Assembly (NCBI GenBank): GCA_943788815.1
Contig: CALSRS010000001.1
Location: 1,549,501-1,613,500 of the forward strand
DNA: 64,000 nucleotides
From: an uncultured Gammaproteobacteria bacterium
GTDB lineage: Bacteria > Pseudomonadota > Gammaproteobacteria > Eutrophobiales > Eutrophobiaceae
Direction: 5' to 3'
A program made the translations under genes and the position numbers. Positions 39,632-49,277 of this stretch are shown here, piece by piece (the stretch's first letter is position 1; every line of letters starts with the position of its first letter). Under the pieces are notes generated by a model. That model saw nothing but the letters and a program-made list of their open reading frames with translations, was not told the DNA's origin and did no database searches.

Positions 39632-41845
39632 ATGACCAAATCTAATCGGATAATTGCGCACGTCGTTTTGCCTGTTCCGGTTCGTCGTCATTTTGATTAC
39701 CTGATCCCAGATAATCAAAGCACCAGGCATCCGCTGATAGGCAAACGGGTTCTGGTTCCATTTGGGAAAAGTCGCAAGAAAGTTGGCTTAGTTATTGGTC
39801 AGTCTAATCTATCTGAAATACCACCAGACAAACTCAAAGCGATAGAAAATGTCATTGACGAATCCCCACTATTGAACGACAAACAATTAAATCTTCTCCA
39901 ATGGATAAGTAATTATTACCTTGCCCCTATTGGTGACCTGATTTTTTCAAGCTTACCTCCCATACTCAGACTTGGTCATAAGCTGGAAATAAAGCGTGAG
40001 ATATTCTGGCAGGTGTCAGCAACAGGAAAAACCACAGATAAATCTTCCTTGAGCAGGGCAAAAAAACAGTTAGCAATCCTGGGATTTTTATCGAATCTCG
40101 ATGGACCAAGTTCCCGATTTGCACTGAATGAACAATTTCATGACTGGCGAAATCCAGTAAATGAATTAATCAAAAAAGGTTTGGTGGAAACAATTGAAAG
40201 GGAAAGCTCACACCTTGATCATCAATCAGACTTTATAGACATTATCCTTAATGCTGAGCAACAAAATGCATTTGAATTAATTTGCAAAGGCATGGAGACA
40301 AACGGACGCTTTCTCCTCGATGGTGTGACTGGCAGTGGTAAAACAGAGATTTACATCAAGGTAATACAAAAAGTAGTTAACCTGGGTAAACAAGCACTCG
40401 TCCTGGTGCCAGAGATTGGATTAACGCCACATTTTATAACCCGGTTCAAAAAAAGAATAAACGCAGAGATTGTATTAGTTCATTCTGGGCTTACGGATAA
40501 CGAAAGACTGCAGGCTTGGATCAAGGCAAAAAATGGAACGGCAAAAGTAATTATAGGAACACGCTCTGCAGTTTGGACTCCCATGAAATCACCGGGAGTA
40601 ATAATAGTTGATGAAGAACATGACCCATCCTACAAACAACAAGAAGGTGTCCGCTATTCTGCAAAAGACATTGCTATCTTAAGGTCCAGGGATGAAAAGG
40701 CTACTATCATACTTGGGTCTGCAACCCCTTCATTGGAATCATTGCACAATGTTGAAAAAAATAAACTTAACCGCATTACTTTGTATACGCGCGTAGAAAA
40801 TGCTCAGCCACCAAAGTTCAAACTAATAGATTTAAGAGGGAAAAAACTACATGGCGCACTCTCTGATGAACTAATCGAATCTATGCGCCAGGTCATAGGT
40901 GACAAAAAACAAGTATTACTATTTCAAAACAGGCGCGGATATTCCCCTGTGCAAATGTGCCATGAATGCGGATGGATACATAAATGTGATCGCTGTGATA
41001 TACCCTTGACTTTCCACAAGCACCTTAACCGACTTTTATGTCATCACTGTGGCATACAGCGGCCTCAAGGAGATGCCTGTCAAGAATGTAGCTCCACTGA
41101 AATTATTCCAGTAGGTCATGGTACTGAAAGATTATATGAAACATTGAGTGAGCTTTTCCCTGATGCAAATATTTTACGGATAGACCGCGATACCACACGT
41201 CATAAAGGTGCCATGAACTCTTTTACGGATAAAATTCTCTCGGGTGAAATAGACATATTGGTTGGGACACAAATGCTTGCCAAGGGTCACCATTTCCCCA
41301 ATGTTACATTGGTTGGCATTATTGATGCGGATATGGGCCTTTATAGTAATGACTTTCGTGCAGGAGAGAAAATGGGACAGATGATAACCCAGGTAAGCGG
41401 TCGGGCAGGCAGGGCCAGCCATCCAGGCACAGTTATGATTCAAACACATTATCCTGATCACCCATTGATTAGGCTCCTGATTCAAAATGATTATCAGAAT
41501 TTCGCTCAAATTCAACTTACTGAGAGAAAAATGGTCAACCTGCCTCCTTATATATACCAGGTACTACTAAGAGCAGAAGGATATGAAATTGATCAGCCCT
41601 TAAATTTCCTGAGGCAATCGGAAACAAAACTAAGAAATATAGCTGATAATCTGGAAATATTTGGTCCATACCCTTCTCCCATAGAAAAAAGACGGGGCCG
41701 TTATCGCTTCCAACTATTAATTCATTCAGAGAAACGCAGTGAACTACAAAAATACATGCATGAGTGGGTAAATAAACTGGAACAGATTAAAATAGGAAAT
41801 AAAGTTAGATGGTCCCTTGATGTAGATCCTATTGACTTACTCTAG
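39632..41845 (+). CDS. priA: Primosomal protein N' (replication restart helicase PriA)
   Basis: PriA reloads the replisome at stalled forks. The 737-residue protein has an N-terminal DNA-binding region, Walker A GVTGSGKTE near 231, the DEEH box VDEEHDPSYKQ near 326, and the eight-cysteine zinc-binding insert between about 442 and 490 (CHECGWIHKCDRCD ... CHHCG ... CQEC). Length and layout are normal. It is followed by argS and a SPOR gene, the Pseudomonas order. Confidence 0.96.
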   Translation: MTKSNRIIAHVVLPVPVRRHFDYLIPDNQSTRHPLIGKRVLVPFGKSRKKVGLVIGQSNLSEIPPDKLKAIENVIDESPLLNDKQLNLLQWISNYYLAPIGDLIFSSLPPILRLGHKLEIKREIFWQVSATGKTTDKSSLSRAKKQLAILGFLSNLDGPSSRFALNEQFHDWRNPVNELIKKGLVETIERESSHLDHQSDFIDIILNAEQQNAFELICKGMETNGRFLLDGVTGSGKTEIYIKVIQKVVNLGKQALVLVPEIGLTPHFITRFKKRINAEIVLVHSGLTDNERLQAWIKAKNGTAKVIIGTRSAVWTPMKSPGVIIVDEEHDPSYKQQEGVRYSAKDIAILRSRDEKATIILGSATPSLESLHNVEKNKLNRITLYTRVENAQPPKFKLIDLRGKKLHGALSDELIESMRQVIGDKKQVLLFQNRRGYSPVQMCHECGWIHKCDRCDIPLTFHKHLNRLLCHHCGIQRPQGDACQECSSTEIIPVGHGTERLYETLSELFPDANILRIDRDTTRHKGAMNSFTDKILSGEIDILVGTQMLAKGHHFPNVTLVGIIDADMGLYSNDFRAGEKMGQMITQVSGRAGRASHPGTVMIQTHYPDHPLIRLLIQNDYQNFAQIQLTERKMVNLPPYIYQVLLRAEGYEIDQPLNFLRQSETKLRNIADNLEIFGPYPSPIEKRRGRYRFQLLIHSEKRSELQKYMHEWVNKLEQIKIGNKVRWSLDVDPIDLL

Positions 41846-41920
41846 GGTCAAAGAGATCCAATCAAGATCTACTCGGTATTATTCACCGTTAAAGGATATA
41901 ATTTATAATAAGGACATTAC

Positions 41921-43672
41921 ATGAAAGAGATAATTGAAAATCATCTGGCATCAGCTGTTGAAACCTATATAAAACAGCAAAATGTATCAATAAATGCTGC
42001 TCCCTCCGTTGAAATTGATCACACAAATGATCCTCAACATGGGGACTTTGCATCAAATATCGCCATGATACTGGCCAAGCCCATAGGCTTGCCCCCTAGA
42101 GAAATTGCAAACGGCATTATCCAATGCCTGTCAGAATTCCCCCTCCTGGATAAATGTGAAATTGCCGGTCCGGGATTTATTAATTTTTTCCTGACAAAAG
42201 ATGCTTATTATCAAATTATCCCTGAAATACTAGAACAAGCTAAAGACTATGGAAAATCCGAATCAGGAAATTCAAAAAAAATCCTGCTTGAGTATGTCTC
42301 ATCAAACCCCACTGGACCAATACATATTGGTCACGGCAGAGGGGCTGCTTATGGGTCGGTGCTGGCAAATTTATTGTCTACCACCGGGCATAAAGTAACC
42401 CGGGAATACTACGTTAATGATTATGGAAGACAGATGGACATCCTTACCATCAGTGTATGGTTAAGGTATTTAAATTTACAAAATGGTCATGACATCCCTT
42501 TTCCCCAAAATGCCTACCATGGTCAATATATTAGTGATATCGCATCTGCCATTTATAATAAAGCTAAAAGTCTTCCACAACCAGAACCTGGAGAGTTGCA
42601 ATCTATTATCAATGGCCACACAGAAGAAGATAAAAAGCTGGACGAAATAATTGAACTTGCCAAAAACACACTGAAACAACAATACCATGAAGTGGTGTTT
42701 ACTCATGCTCTAGATGATATTCTTGCGGGCATTAAACAGGACCTCAATGAATTCGGTGTAGGATTTGATCGCTGGTATTCAGAACGGTCTCTTGTAGATA
42801 AAAATTTAATTTCTGAATGCATGGATAAACTTGAGTCTACTGGCGACATCTATGAAAAAGAGGGGGCCAGGTGGTTTAAATCTACTGCTTATGGAGATGA
42901 AAAAGACCGTGTAGTCGTCAGGGAAAATGGCCTAACCACCTATTTTGCATCGGACATTGCCTATCACGTAGATAAGTATAATCGAGGCTTTGATGAGATT
43001 ATTAATATATGGGGAGCTGATCATCACGGCTACATCAGCAGAGTCAAGGGTGCCTTAAAAGCATTTGGTAAAGATCCAGCCAAATTAAAAATTTTACTGG
43101 TTCAGTTTGCTACATTATATAAAGGTGATGAAAAACTACAGATGTCCACACGATCCGGCGATTACGTCACCTTAAAGCAGCTACGTGATGAAGTGGGCAA
43201 TGACGCGACCCGATTCTTCTACGTGATGCGCAAAGCGGAACAACATCTTGATTTTGACCTGGAATTGGCAAAATCTGAGTCTAACGCGAATCCCGTTTAT
43301 TATATTCAATACGCCCATGCCAGGATCTGCAGCGTCTTCAAACAAATGACGGAGAGAAATTTGAATTTCGATATTGAAACGGGAATCAAGTCCTTATCAT
43401 TATTAGAAACTGAATCTGAATTAAAACTGGTTAAGGCTATTGCCCGCTACCCTGAAGTCATCAACATTGCTGCCAGAAACCTGGAACCACACCAGCTATC
43501 ATTTTATCTACGTGAATTAGCAAATGACTTTCATGCTTACTATAATTCCTGCCAATTTCTGGTAGAAAATGATGCATTACGCCAGGCGAGGTTTTGCCTG
43601 ATATCAGCAACACGTCAAGTAATACAGAACGGATTAGGCATCCTGGGCGTATCCGCACCTGAGGAAATGTAA
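41921..43672 (+). CDS. argS: Arginyl-tRNA synthetase
   Basis: This class I synthetase charges tRNA-Arg. The 583-residue protein has the HIGH motif in SSNPTGPIHIGHGRGA (near 136) and a degenerate KMSKS equivalent in LQMSTRSG (near 406), usual for ArgS. The anticodon-binding DALR domain ends the protein. AAGGAC lies upstream of the ATG. The stop overlaps the next start by one base (TAATG). Confidence 0.97.
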   Translation: MKEIIENHLASAVETYIKQQNVSINAAPSVEIDHTNDPQHGDFASNIAMILAKPIGLPPREIANGIIQCLSEFPLLDKCEIAGPGFINFFLTKDAYYQIIPEILEQAKDYGKSESGNSKKILLEYVSSNPTGPIHIGHGRGAAYGSVLANLLSTTGHKVTREYYVNDYGRQMDILTISVWLRYLNLQNGHDIPFPQNAYHGQYISDIASAIYNKAKSLPQPEPGELQSIINGHTEEDKKLDEIIELAKNTLKQQYHEVVFTHALDDILAGIKQDLNEFGVGFDRWYSERSLVDKNLISECMDKLESTGDIYEKEGARWFKSTAYGDEKDRVVVRENGLTTYFASDIAYHVDKYNRGFDEIINIWGADHHGYISRVKGALKAFGKDPAKLKILLVQFATLYKGDEKLQMSTRSGDYVTLKQLRDEVGNDATRFFYVMRKAEQHLDFDLELAKSESNANPVYYIQYAHARICSVFKQMTERNLNFDIETGIKSLSLLETESELKLVKAIARYPEVINIAARNLEPHQLSFYLRELANDFHAYYNSCQFLVENDALRQARFCLISATRQVIQNGLGILGVSAPEEM

Positions 43673-44283
43673 TGGCAAAAGATTACAAACATGCACCCAA
43701 ACCTGGACAAGAAAAAAAAGGGAGTACCTTTGGCGCAATCATGACCTTTTTAACGGGCCTTGCGCTGGGACTGTTTGCTGCATTATTCATGTACCTGAAT
43801 CAATCAAATAGTGGATATATCCCATTCTTCTCAAAATCTGAAACATCGATTCAAACAGAACCCACACAAATACCTGAGACCGTAGTAGAAGTTAATGAAC
43901 CTGAACAATCCCTGGAACCTCAATTTGATTTCTATAACATCCTACCCAATAAAGAAATCAACATATCTGAATGGATAGCTGAAGATCAAACGCTTGGCAA
44001 TGCAGTCAGTGAAAATGATAACAGCGTCTATCTCTTGCAAGTGGGTTCGTTTAACCAACTAGAAGCCGCGGATCAGGTAAAAGCCCAACTTGCCTTGCTG
44101 GGGATCGTTGCTGATATACAGAGGGTGGTAATTAATGGTCAGGACACCCGCTTTCGCGTCAGAGTAGGACCTTATGCAGATCAGAAGAAGTTAAACCAGG
44201 AGCGACGACGTCTTCAAGAAAACAACCTTGAATACATGTTGCTCAAACTTCAGGCGGATGATCCAAGCATCAATAATCAGTGA
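43672..44283 (+). CDS. SPOR-domain membrane protein (FtsN-like)
   Basis: The 203-residue protein has a short cytoplasmic N-terminus, one membrane helix (about residues 20-42), an acidic linker rich in Glu and Pro, and a C-terminal SPOR domain (about 120-195: VYLLQVGSFNQLEAADQVKAQL ... RFRVRVGPYADQ). SPOR domains bind denuded glycan strands at the septum, so a role in cell division or envelope remodelling is likely. It is coupled to argS by a one-base overlap. In Pseudomonas hslVU follows at this point; here the order breaks. Confidence 0.88.
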   Translation: MAKDYKHAPKPGQEKKGSTFGAIMTFLTGLALGLFAALFMYLNQSNSGYIPFFSKSETSIQTEPTQIPETVVEVNEPEQSLEPQFDFYNILPNKEINISEWIAEDQTLGNAVSENDNSVYLLQVGSFNQLEAADQVKAQLALLGIVADIQRVVINGQDTRFRVRVGPYADQKKLNQERRRLQENNLEYMLLKLQADDPSINNQ

Positions 44284-44299
44284 GACGAATAATGTAATA

Positions 44300-44363
44300 G
44301 ACAGGATTTACATGATTCTGAATGTGCAAGGATATAATTCTTCTTAATCTAGCAAATCCTGTC
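44300..44363. repeat. Inverted GACAGGATTTAC-family repeat between convergent genes
   Basis: GACAGGATTTACATGATT at 44300 faces an inverted copy ending GCAAATCCTGTC at 44363. The stem would lie between the stops of the SPOR gene and the opposing sulfotransferase-like gene, where it could serve as a two-way transcription stop. Confidence 0.65.
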
Positions 44364-44372
44364 CATTTTGTT

Positions 44373-45593
44373 TTATTCAGTATCACTGAGCTTTAATTTC
44401 TTCCTATACTCATCAAACTTTTCATTTATAAGAACCCCATCTGGCCTAATTAATTTCGCCAGTTTTATAAATTGATATGCTCTGCCTGGATCTTTCTTTT
44501 CCCACATAATTGCTGTATCCCGAAGAACATCAACATCCATCAGGTCATCACTCGTATTAAAAAAGCGCTTTTTTTCATTTATTGAGGCATCTGAATTTGC
44601 CTCAATATATTCCCAGACTAAAACTTTCATCCAGACATTAATCCCGACTGATTTTTGAATGATTGTTTCAACTTCCTCTATAGTTAATCTGGGATCTCCA
44701 GAATATTTCATTTCGGTTGTGAATTCGATACCAGTCAACGATTTTATCTTATTATTTTCTTCAGCAAGATATTCAGTAAACTGTGCGGCCTCATCTTTTG
44801 TTAAATAAAATTTATCGTTATTAAACTCCAGGTCTCTCAGACGAAAATACCGTCTGACTGGATTAGGTTTATTATTAATCATTAACGGTTCGATGTTATT
44901 GATGTATTCACCCAACCGAGTTAGCTTATTGCTAATACTGTTGTTATCTCTATATTCCTCAAGATTAGATAAATCATTAATGCCTAGAATATTAAAAAAC
45001 TTAACTACCGGACCGCCTTCATTTAAACTTTCATCAAATGAGTAAAATTCGGATTCAGCAAAGACATTTTTAAACTTTTCTATCATCCTGGAAGCTACCC
45101 GGAAATTTTTATCCTCAGGATGTAAATCATCCACAAGCTTCTTTCCACCTCTTGAAATCACATGTGCCAACCAGGAATTTATGGCTTCATATGGATCACG
45201 AACAAAAACTATTATCCTGATATTAAAATCCGTAAAATAATCTTTAAGACGCTCTAATCCGTCCTCATTCAGGCTACTGATACCCTCACCACTTATGAGC
45301 AGTCTCTCACCACCTAGATTACTAATACTTTTTTTTAGTTGCTGCTCGTAAAATTTTCCAACCTCATCCGCTATCCAATTATTTTTCTTATTCAAATAAT
45401 GTTCTTCCGGATTATCTCGAAACAGATTAATGATGACGCTGGAATGGTTTTTCAATTTTCGTTTATCTGGTTTTATAACATCTAAAAATTGATAACCATT
45501 CCTTTTTAGAATTTGCTGATTAAAAAACAGCGAGCGCTGAATTGAGGTAGAACCAGTTTTATGTAGACCAGCATGGATGATGACTTCTTTCAT
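44373..45593 (-). CDS. Sulfotransferase-like protein
   Basis: The N-terminus carries the PAPS 5'-phosphosulfate loop in HAGLHKTGSTSIQRSLF. The probable 3'-phosphate motif is IRIIVFVRDPYEAINSWLAHVISRG near 120-145. The 406-residue length exceeds the minimal domain; the C-terminal third is helical and not recognised. The likely reaction is transfer of sulfate to a saccharide or other surface acceptor. A neighbouring fragment of an SGNH acyltransferase hints at a former polysaccharide-modification locus. The ATG lacks a Shine-Dalgarno sequence. Confidence 0.75.
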   Translation of the reverse strand: MKEVIIHAGLHKTGSTSIQRSLFFNQQILKRNGYQFLDVIKPDKRKLKNHSSVIINLFRDNPEEHYLNKKNNWIADEVGKFYEQQLKKSISNLGGERLLISGEGISSLNEDGLERLKDYFTDFNIRIIVFVRDPYEAINSWLAHVISRGGKKLVDDLHPEDKNFRVASRMIEKFKNVFAESEFYSFDESLNEGGPVVKFFNILGINDLSNLEEYRDNNSISNKLTRLGEYINNIEPLMINNKPNPVRRYFRLRDLEFNNDKFYLTKDEAAQFTEYLAEENNKIKSLTGIEFTTEMKYSGDPRLTIEEVETIIQKSVGINVWMKVLVWEYIEANSDASINEKKRFFNTSDDLMDVDVLRDTAIMWEKKDPGRAYQFIKLAKLIRPDGVLINEKFDEYRKKLKLSDTE

Positions 45594-45632
45594 TTTTAAA
45601 TTATGAAGTAAAGTCGTAATAAATAATACATG

Positions 45633-45842
45633 CTATTGGTTTTCCAAAAATACATTCCCATTGGTTGCAGTACCCATCAAAGATCGAATTTGAGGTGAAA
45701 GATATCGTACAAAGGAATCAGTCAAATGTTGACCGTCACGAAATACCACCACGCCATCTCCTGTAATGGCCCGACAGATTTCATCCGGACATATCAGCTG
45801 GTTTAAATCCAGGATATGTAATCTAATCCCTACACTAATTCC
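45633..45842 (-). pseudogene. C-terminal remnant of an acyltransferase-3/SGNH protein
   Basis: An open frame of 69 codons ends at a TAG at 45633-45635 and is closed upstream by an in-frame TAG at 45843-45845, with no credible start. It reads like the end of the SGNH domain fused to OafA/OatA-type acyltransferases: ILDLNQLICPDEIC, then GDGVVVFRDGQHLTDSF with the catalytic DxxH pair, then VRYLSPQI. The rest of the gene is absent: the tRNA-Gly gene lies 24 bp beyond the closed end. It looks like the stump of a gene removed by rearrangement at the tRNA. Confidence 0.65.
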
Positions 45843-45865
45843 CTACAGATTCCGCGAAGTTAAAC

Positions 45866-45939
45866 TGGAGCGGGTGATGGGAATCGAACCCACGCTATCA
45901 GCTTGGGAAGCTGAAGTTCTGCCATTGAACTACACCCGC
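45866..45939 (-). tRNA. glyU: tRNA-Gly (anticodon CCC), copy 1
   Basis: The 74-nt minus-strand sequence folds as a cloverleaf with acceptor GCGGGTG/CACCCGC, D-arm GTTC/GAAC, anticodon stem TCAGC/GCTGA, loop TTCCCAA (anticodon CCC), a TTCGATT T-loop and an encoded CCA. It closely resembles E. coli glyU. Confidence 0.95.
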
Positions 45940-46296
45940 AATTTATTTAAATTCCCATCATATGTTATGGGCTTATTCTGTACGTCCTTGTACTCCACCT
46001 TTTCGGGGCCAGTGTCGCTCCGCTCCACTGTTCAAATTTCTTCCAGACAAATTTGTCGAACCCACGTTACCAGCTTGGGAAGCGCTTTTCTGTGGAAATT
46101 CAGGTCATATCTCCCACTAAAATCACGGGGTTATAGTAGGCCATTTTGGTGAACCAATCTATCCCGCGTATTTGGCGGGATTGTGCGTGTATCCAGAAAT
46201 TTTCCCACATATACAGAGTTTTCAAACTTTACTGAGCAGGTAAAACCAATATATCCTTTAATCTCGATAAATCGCTTGATGGAAAGTATTAAGAAT
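45940..46296. other. Intergenic stretch between tRNA-Gly copy 1 and the exported-protein pair
   Basis: This 357-bp gap holds no credible gene; one plus-strand ORF across the tRNA is an artefact. It contains an AAATTT inverted repeat at about 46033-46056 followed directly by the tRNA fragment. An in-frame extension of the next gene upstream of 46297 lacks conserved features and is not used. Confidence 0.6.
46056..46083 (-). repeat. 28-bp tRNA-Gly fragment
   Basis: These 28 bp are identical to 49296-49323 inside the second tRNA-Gly gene, in the same orientation. They cover the anticodon loop, the 3' side of the anticodon stem, the variable loop and most of the T-arm. Flanks on both sides are unrelated to tRNA. 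It matches copy 2 (CTGGTAACG) rather than copy 1 (CTGATAGCG) at the variable positions. Confidence 0.85.
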
Positions 46297-47382
46297 ATGA
46301 AATCTTTATACATAGTTATATGTTTCGTTATTTTAAGTAATATTTATATACCTCCTATAACCATGGCTCAAGATCAGCAGCTCACATCACATCCTGATTA
46401 CGCTACAGTTAATGTAAGGCTAAATAACAGCACAATAGAATTTCTTAATATAAACGTTAATGATCAGGATATAGGAAAAATATATAGAAAAAACGATTTG
46501 TTAACCATTCAGCTCGTTCCCGGATTTTATAAATTTAAAACTAATGACCAATATTGGGCTAGCAATACCCCCGCTCCAGCGCCGGAATTAATGGCTCTAT
46601 TTGATCTTGAAGTATCTCCTGGTTCCGTAGTGTTACTTGAATGTTACTCTGAGATGGGTGGTGTTATTTTTAAAAAAATACCAAAGGATGCCGTACTGCA
46701 AGAATGGGACAACTATTGCCCTGGAGGCGACCTAACAGAAAATTCTAATGTCAAAGCCTGTGTTAAACCTTATCGAGAGACCAATGTCGGAATGCTTGAA
46801 AAACAAGGTCTGGGTACAACAATTCCGCAAAGCGCCTGTTACCTTTCTGATAACCATGAAGTATTAAAGACCTCTAATCTGGTTGAATCTGAGATTGATT
46901 TCATTACCAATGAAGCTTTTGAGTTTGCGCAAGCGGAAGAACTAAATACTGTTTCCGCCTACCAGGATTTTATAAACACGTATCCAGATGGCAAATTAAC
47001 CAGCAATGCCTTTGATATGATCAATCACCTGGAAATGCAAAATACAATCGCTGCCCAGGAGCAGAAAATCAGAGAAACTCAACAGCGGGATGCTGCACTC
47101 CCCTTGCAGGTGAGAAAGGACAAGTATCTGATCGCGCTGACCGGCCATCTGAAACAGCAGGAGTTTGAAGATGCATTATTTTATATAGATCTGCTGGATC
47201 AACTTAATGTGGAACTATCCCCTTCTTTTGAATTCTTCTGGGGTGAAGCGTTGCTTCGAACCGGCCAGACCGACCTGGCGGTTGAGAAACTGTATTCCTA
47301 TATTAACAATGCTGGGACAAATGGCACTTATTACAACCAGGCGTTGCAACTGACTCTCGAGGCCGAGAGCATGGGCCAATGA
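46297..47382 (+). CDS. Exported protein with TPR-like C-terminal region, function unknown
   Basis: A signal peptide (MKSLYIVICFVILSNIYIPP, cleavage likely after MAQ) opens the 361-residue protein. Residues 30-150 look like a beta-rich domain with a PEGA/DUF2846-like flavour (LTIQLVPGFYKFKTND), which I cannot assign firmly. A helical C-terminal half (LKQQEFEDALFYIDLLDQL, FFWGEALLRTGQTDLAVEKLYSYI) resembles TPR repeats. GGAAAG ten bases upstream supports the ATG at 46297; other in-frame starts exist upstream. The stop overlaps the next gene in ATGA. Base composition appears to rise in GC from about 47030 onward. Confidence 0.7.
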   Translation: MKSLYIVICFVILSNIYIPPITMAQDQQLTSHPDYATVNVRLNNSTIEFLNINVNDQDIGKIYRKNDLLTIQLVPGFYKFKTNDQYWASNTPAPAPELMALFDLEVSPGSVVLLECYSEMGGVIFKKIPKDAVLQEWDNYCPGGDLTENSNVKACVKPYRETNVGMLEKQGLGTTIPQSACYLSDNHEVLKTSNLVESEIDFITNEAFEFAQAEELNTVSAYQDFINTYPDGKLTSNAFDMINHLEMQNTIAAQEQKIRETQQRDAALPLQVRKDKYLIALTGHLKQQEFEDALFYIDLLDQLNVELSPSFEFFWGEALLRTGQTDLAVEKLYSYINNAGTNGTYYNQALQLTLEAESMGQ

Positions 47383-49172
47383 ATACACCATTAATAAGGT
47401 CTGTCCTGCTGTTTTCATTGTGTTTCGCTTTCACAGGTTCATCTGCCCAGGGCCTGGACGAGGCAACTGCAGAGTCCATCAAAACCGCCTGTCATGGCAA
47501 CCTGCTGGACAGGAATTCAGACCCTTTATCGGGTTTAATTTATGAAAATTCCCCAGTATGTGAAGAGGTCATTCAACAGGGCGAAGATGCGGATATCTGG
47601 CCGATACTGCAAAGACATAACTTCAACCTCACCCAGGAAGACCTCAACCGCATGTATGGCGATAATGATGCCTATTCCAGACGGGCTTCGAATATCGAGC
47701 TTGAATGTACCGTCAGGGACCCATTGAAAGAACAGGGGATAGACGGCGAGTGCATGAGAAGGCGGCAACGCCTCGAAGCAAACGGCACACCAATGACCCA
47801 GCAACAGTACGAGCAAATCGCCACCTATTGTGAAGGCGAACCTACGCAAAGCGGTTGCATTGAACAATGGATCAACGAGGAATGGGTTAGGAATGGTAAC
47901 CGTCAGTTACCTTCCCGGAAAGTTGATGTAGGTGGCCTGGATATTGATTCCCTGATGGGGGGCGGACAAGCTACAACAACCGCATCAGAACCTGCACCAC
48001 AAGCAGCAGAGGGATCACTGAGCATCGACGACCTGATGGGAAGTACCCCTTCACAAGGACCACAGAATATTGAATCGGAATTTGCCGAATTAGGCACAAC
48101 GGATCAAAACACCCGTATCAAGGCCGGTGAAACCAGTTTTGATAATATTTACGAGGGCCGTACACAGATTAATCTGGATAACCACAAACAATACCTGGCT
48201 TTACTTAATGAGCAAATTTCCATCACGTGTCAATGTGCAATTGCAAATAACACATGTTATGTCCCGGCAAACTTCCAATTTGAACAGTTAAGCAGTGCTG
48301 CACAACAGCAGGCTGCAGACTTTTCCCAAAGCAAGGCAAACGTGTGTAATGGCTGGGTAAGTAACCTGCGCGGCAAGACCTCAAACGATATCGGCGCGGT
48401 GAACGGCTATATTGTAAATGCCGAGATTATCCAGTCCAACTTAGACAGGCTGGATACAGGATACAATGCTCTAGTCGCACAATTGCAAAACCAGGAACAG
48501 ACCATTAAAAATGAAATTGCCCGCAGGGAGGCCGAACAGAGACGCATTGCAGATGAACAGGCCGCCGAGGCCCGCTATAACGCAATAGGCGCAGCTATTG
48601 CAATTGGCGCAGCGGGTGTCGCCGCATCCAGTCTACCTACAGAACAAGGCATGGAATTGTTTACCAATATCACTCGGGATGTACTCTCGGAAAGTGGAAG
48701 CGCATCAAATACAATCAGCATGATGCAAAACTATGGTTATGGATCAATACAGCTAGAACAACCAGATTTTAACATGACGAATAACGCAATGGACAACGTC
48801 AATACATTTCCACAGGAACCGGTCCAGACCGCATCCATATCTCAATCAAGCACTATCAATCAAAATACCCAATCTTTAACAAATAGCCAGTTGTGTAATG
48901 CCAGTGGTCAAAGCGCTGACCCAAGCCAGGTCATATTCTGGAATGGGAGTTCATTAGAATGCGCAAATGGATCGGCGCCCTACCTTAATATTGGCAGCCG
49001 ATGGGGACATGTTACCTGCAATTCACCACAACCTGTGCGTAATGACGTACGCATGTGCAACCGGCAGGAACTTCGCGAATCTTATACCGCTAACTGTAAT
49101 TATTTACCGGATAACGAAAACACAATGCCAAATAAAAGAACCTGTCTGAGTGTCATTGAGTTGAATTTCTAA
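47379..49172 (+). CDS. Large exported Cys-containing protein of unknown function
   Basis: The 597-residue protein has a signal peptide (about 1-24, ending TGSSAQG) and no recognised domain. Cysteines cluster in the N-terminal 170 residues and in the last 100 (CNASGQSAD, LECANG, HVTCNSPQ, RMCNRQ, NCNYLP, RTCLSV). Two copies of an LxIDxLMG motif (about 187-194 and 213-220) lie in a Gly/Ala/Gln-rich linker. A predicted coiled coil (QNQEQTIKNEIARREAEQRR) is followed by an Ala/Gly-rich hydrophobic stretch near 405-420. Its start overlaps the upstream exported protein, so the two are probably made together. It sits directly before tRNA-Gly copy 2. Confidence 0.72.
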   Translation: MNTPLIRSVLLFSLCFAFTGSSAQGLDEATAESIKTACHGNLLDRNSDPLSGLIYENSPVCEEVIQQGEDADIWPILQRHNFNLTQEDLNRMYGDNDAYSRRASNIELECTVRDPLKEQGIDGECMRRRQRLEANGTPMTQQQYEQIATYCEGEPTQSGCIEQWINEEWVRNGNRQLPSRKVDVGGLDIDSLMGGGQATTTASEPAPQAAEGSLSIDDLMGSTPSQGPQNIESEFAELGTTDQNTRIKAGETSFDNIYEGRTQINLDNHKQYLALLNEQISITCQCAIANNTCYVPANFQFEQLSSAAQQQAADFSQSKANVCNGWVSNLRGKTSNDIGAVNGYIVNAEIIQSNLDRLDTGYNALVAQLQNQEQTIKNEIARREAEQRRIADEQAAEARYNAIGAAIAIGAAGVAASSLPTEQGMELFTNITRDVLSESGSASNTISMMQNYGYGSIQLEQPDFNMTNNAMDNVNTFPQEPVQTASISQSSTINQNTQSLTNSQLCNASGQSADPSQVIFWNGSSLECANGSAPYLNIGSRWGHVTCNSPQPVRNDVRMCNRQELRESYTANCNYLPDNENTMPNKRTCLSVIELNF

Positions 49173-49277
49173 TGGCCTGGACTTCGAGCGGAGCCAGTAT
49201 TGCAACCATATTCAAACCGTCTCACACCAATCAACAATTTACATATCAGCTTTTTTAAATATACCATGTAGTTAGAC

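Noticed and set aside
45766-46152. Plus-strand ORF of 128 codons across the tRNA-Gly gene
   Set aside because: It reads the antisense of tRNA-Gly copy 1 and the tRNA fragment, and has no coding character.
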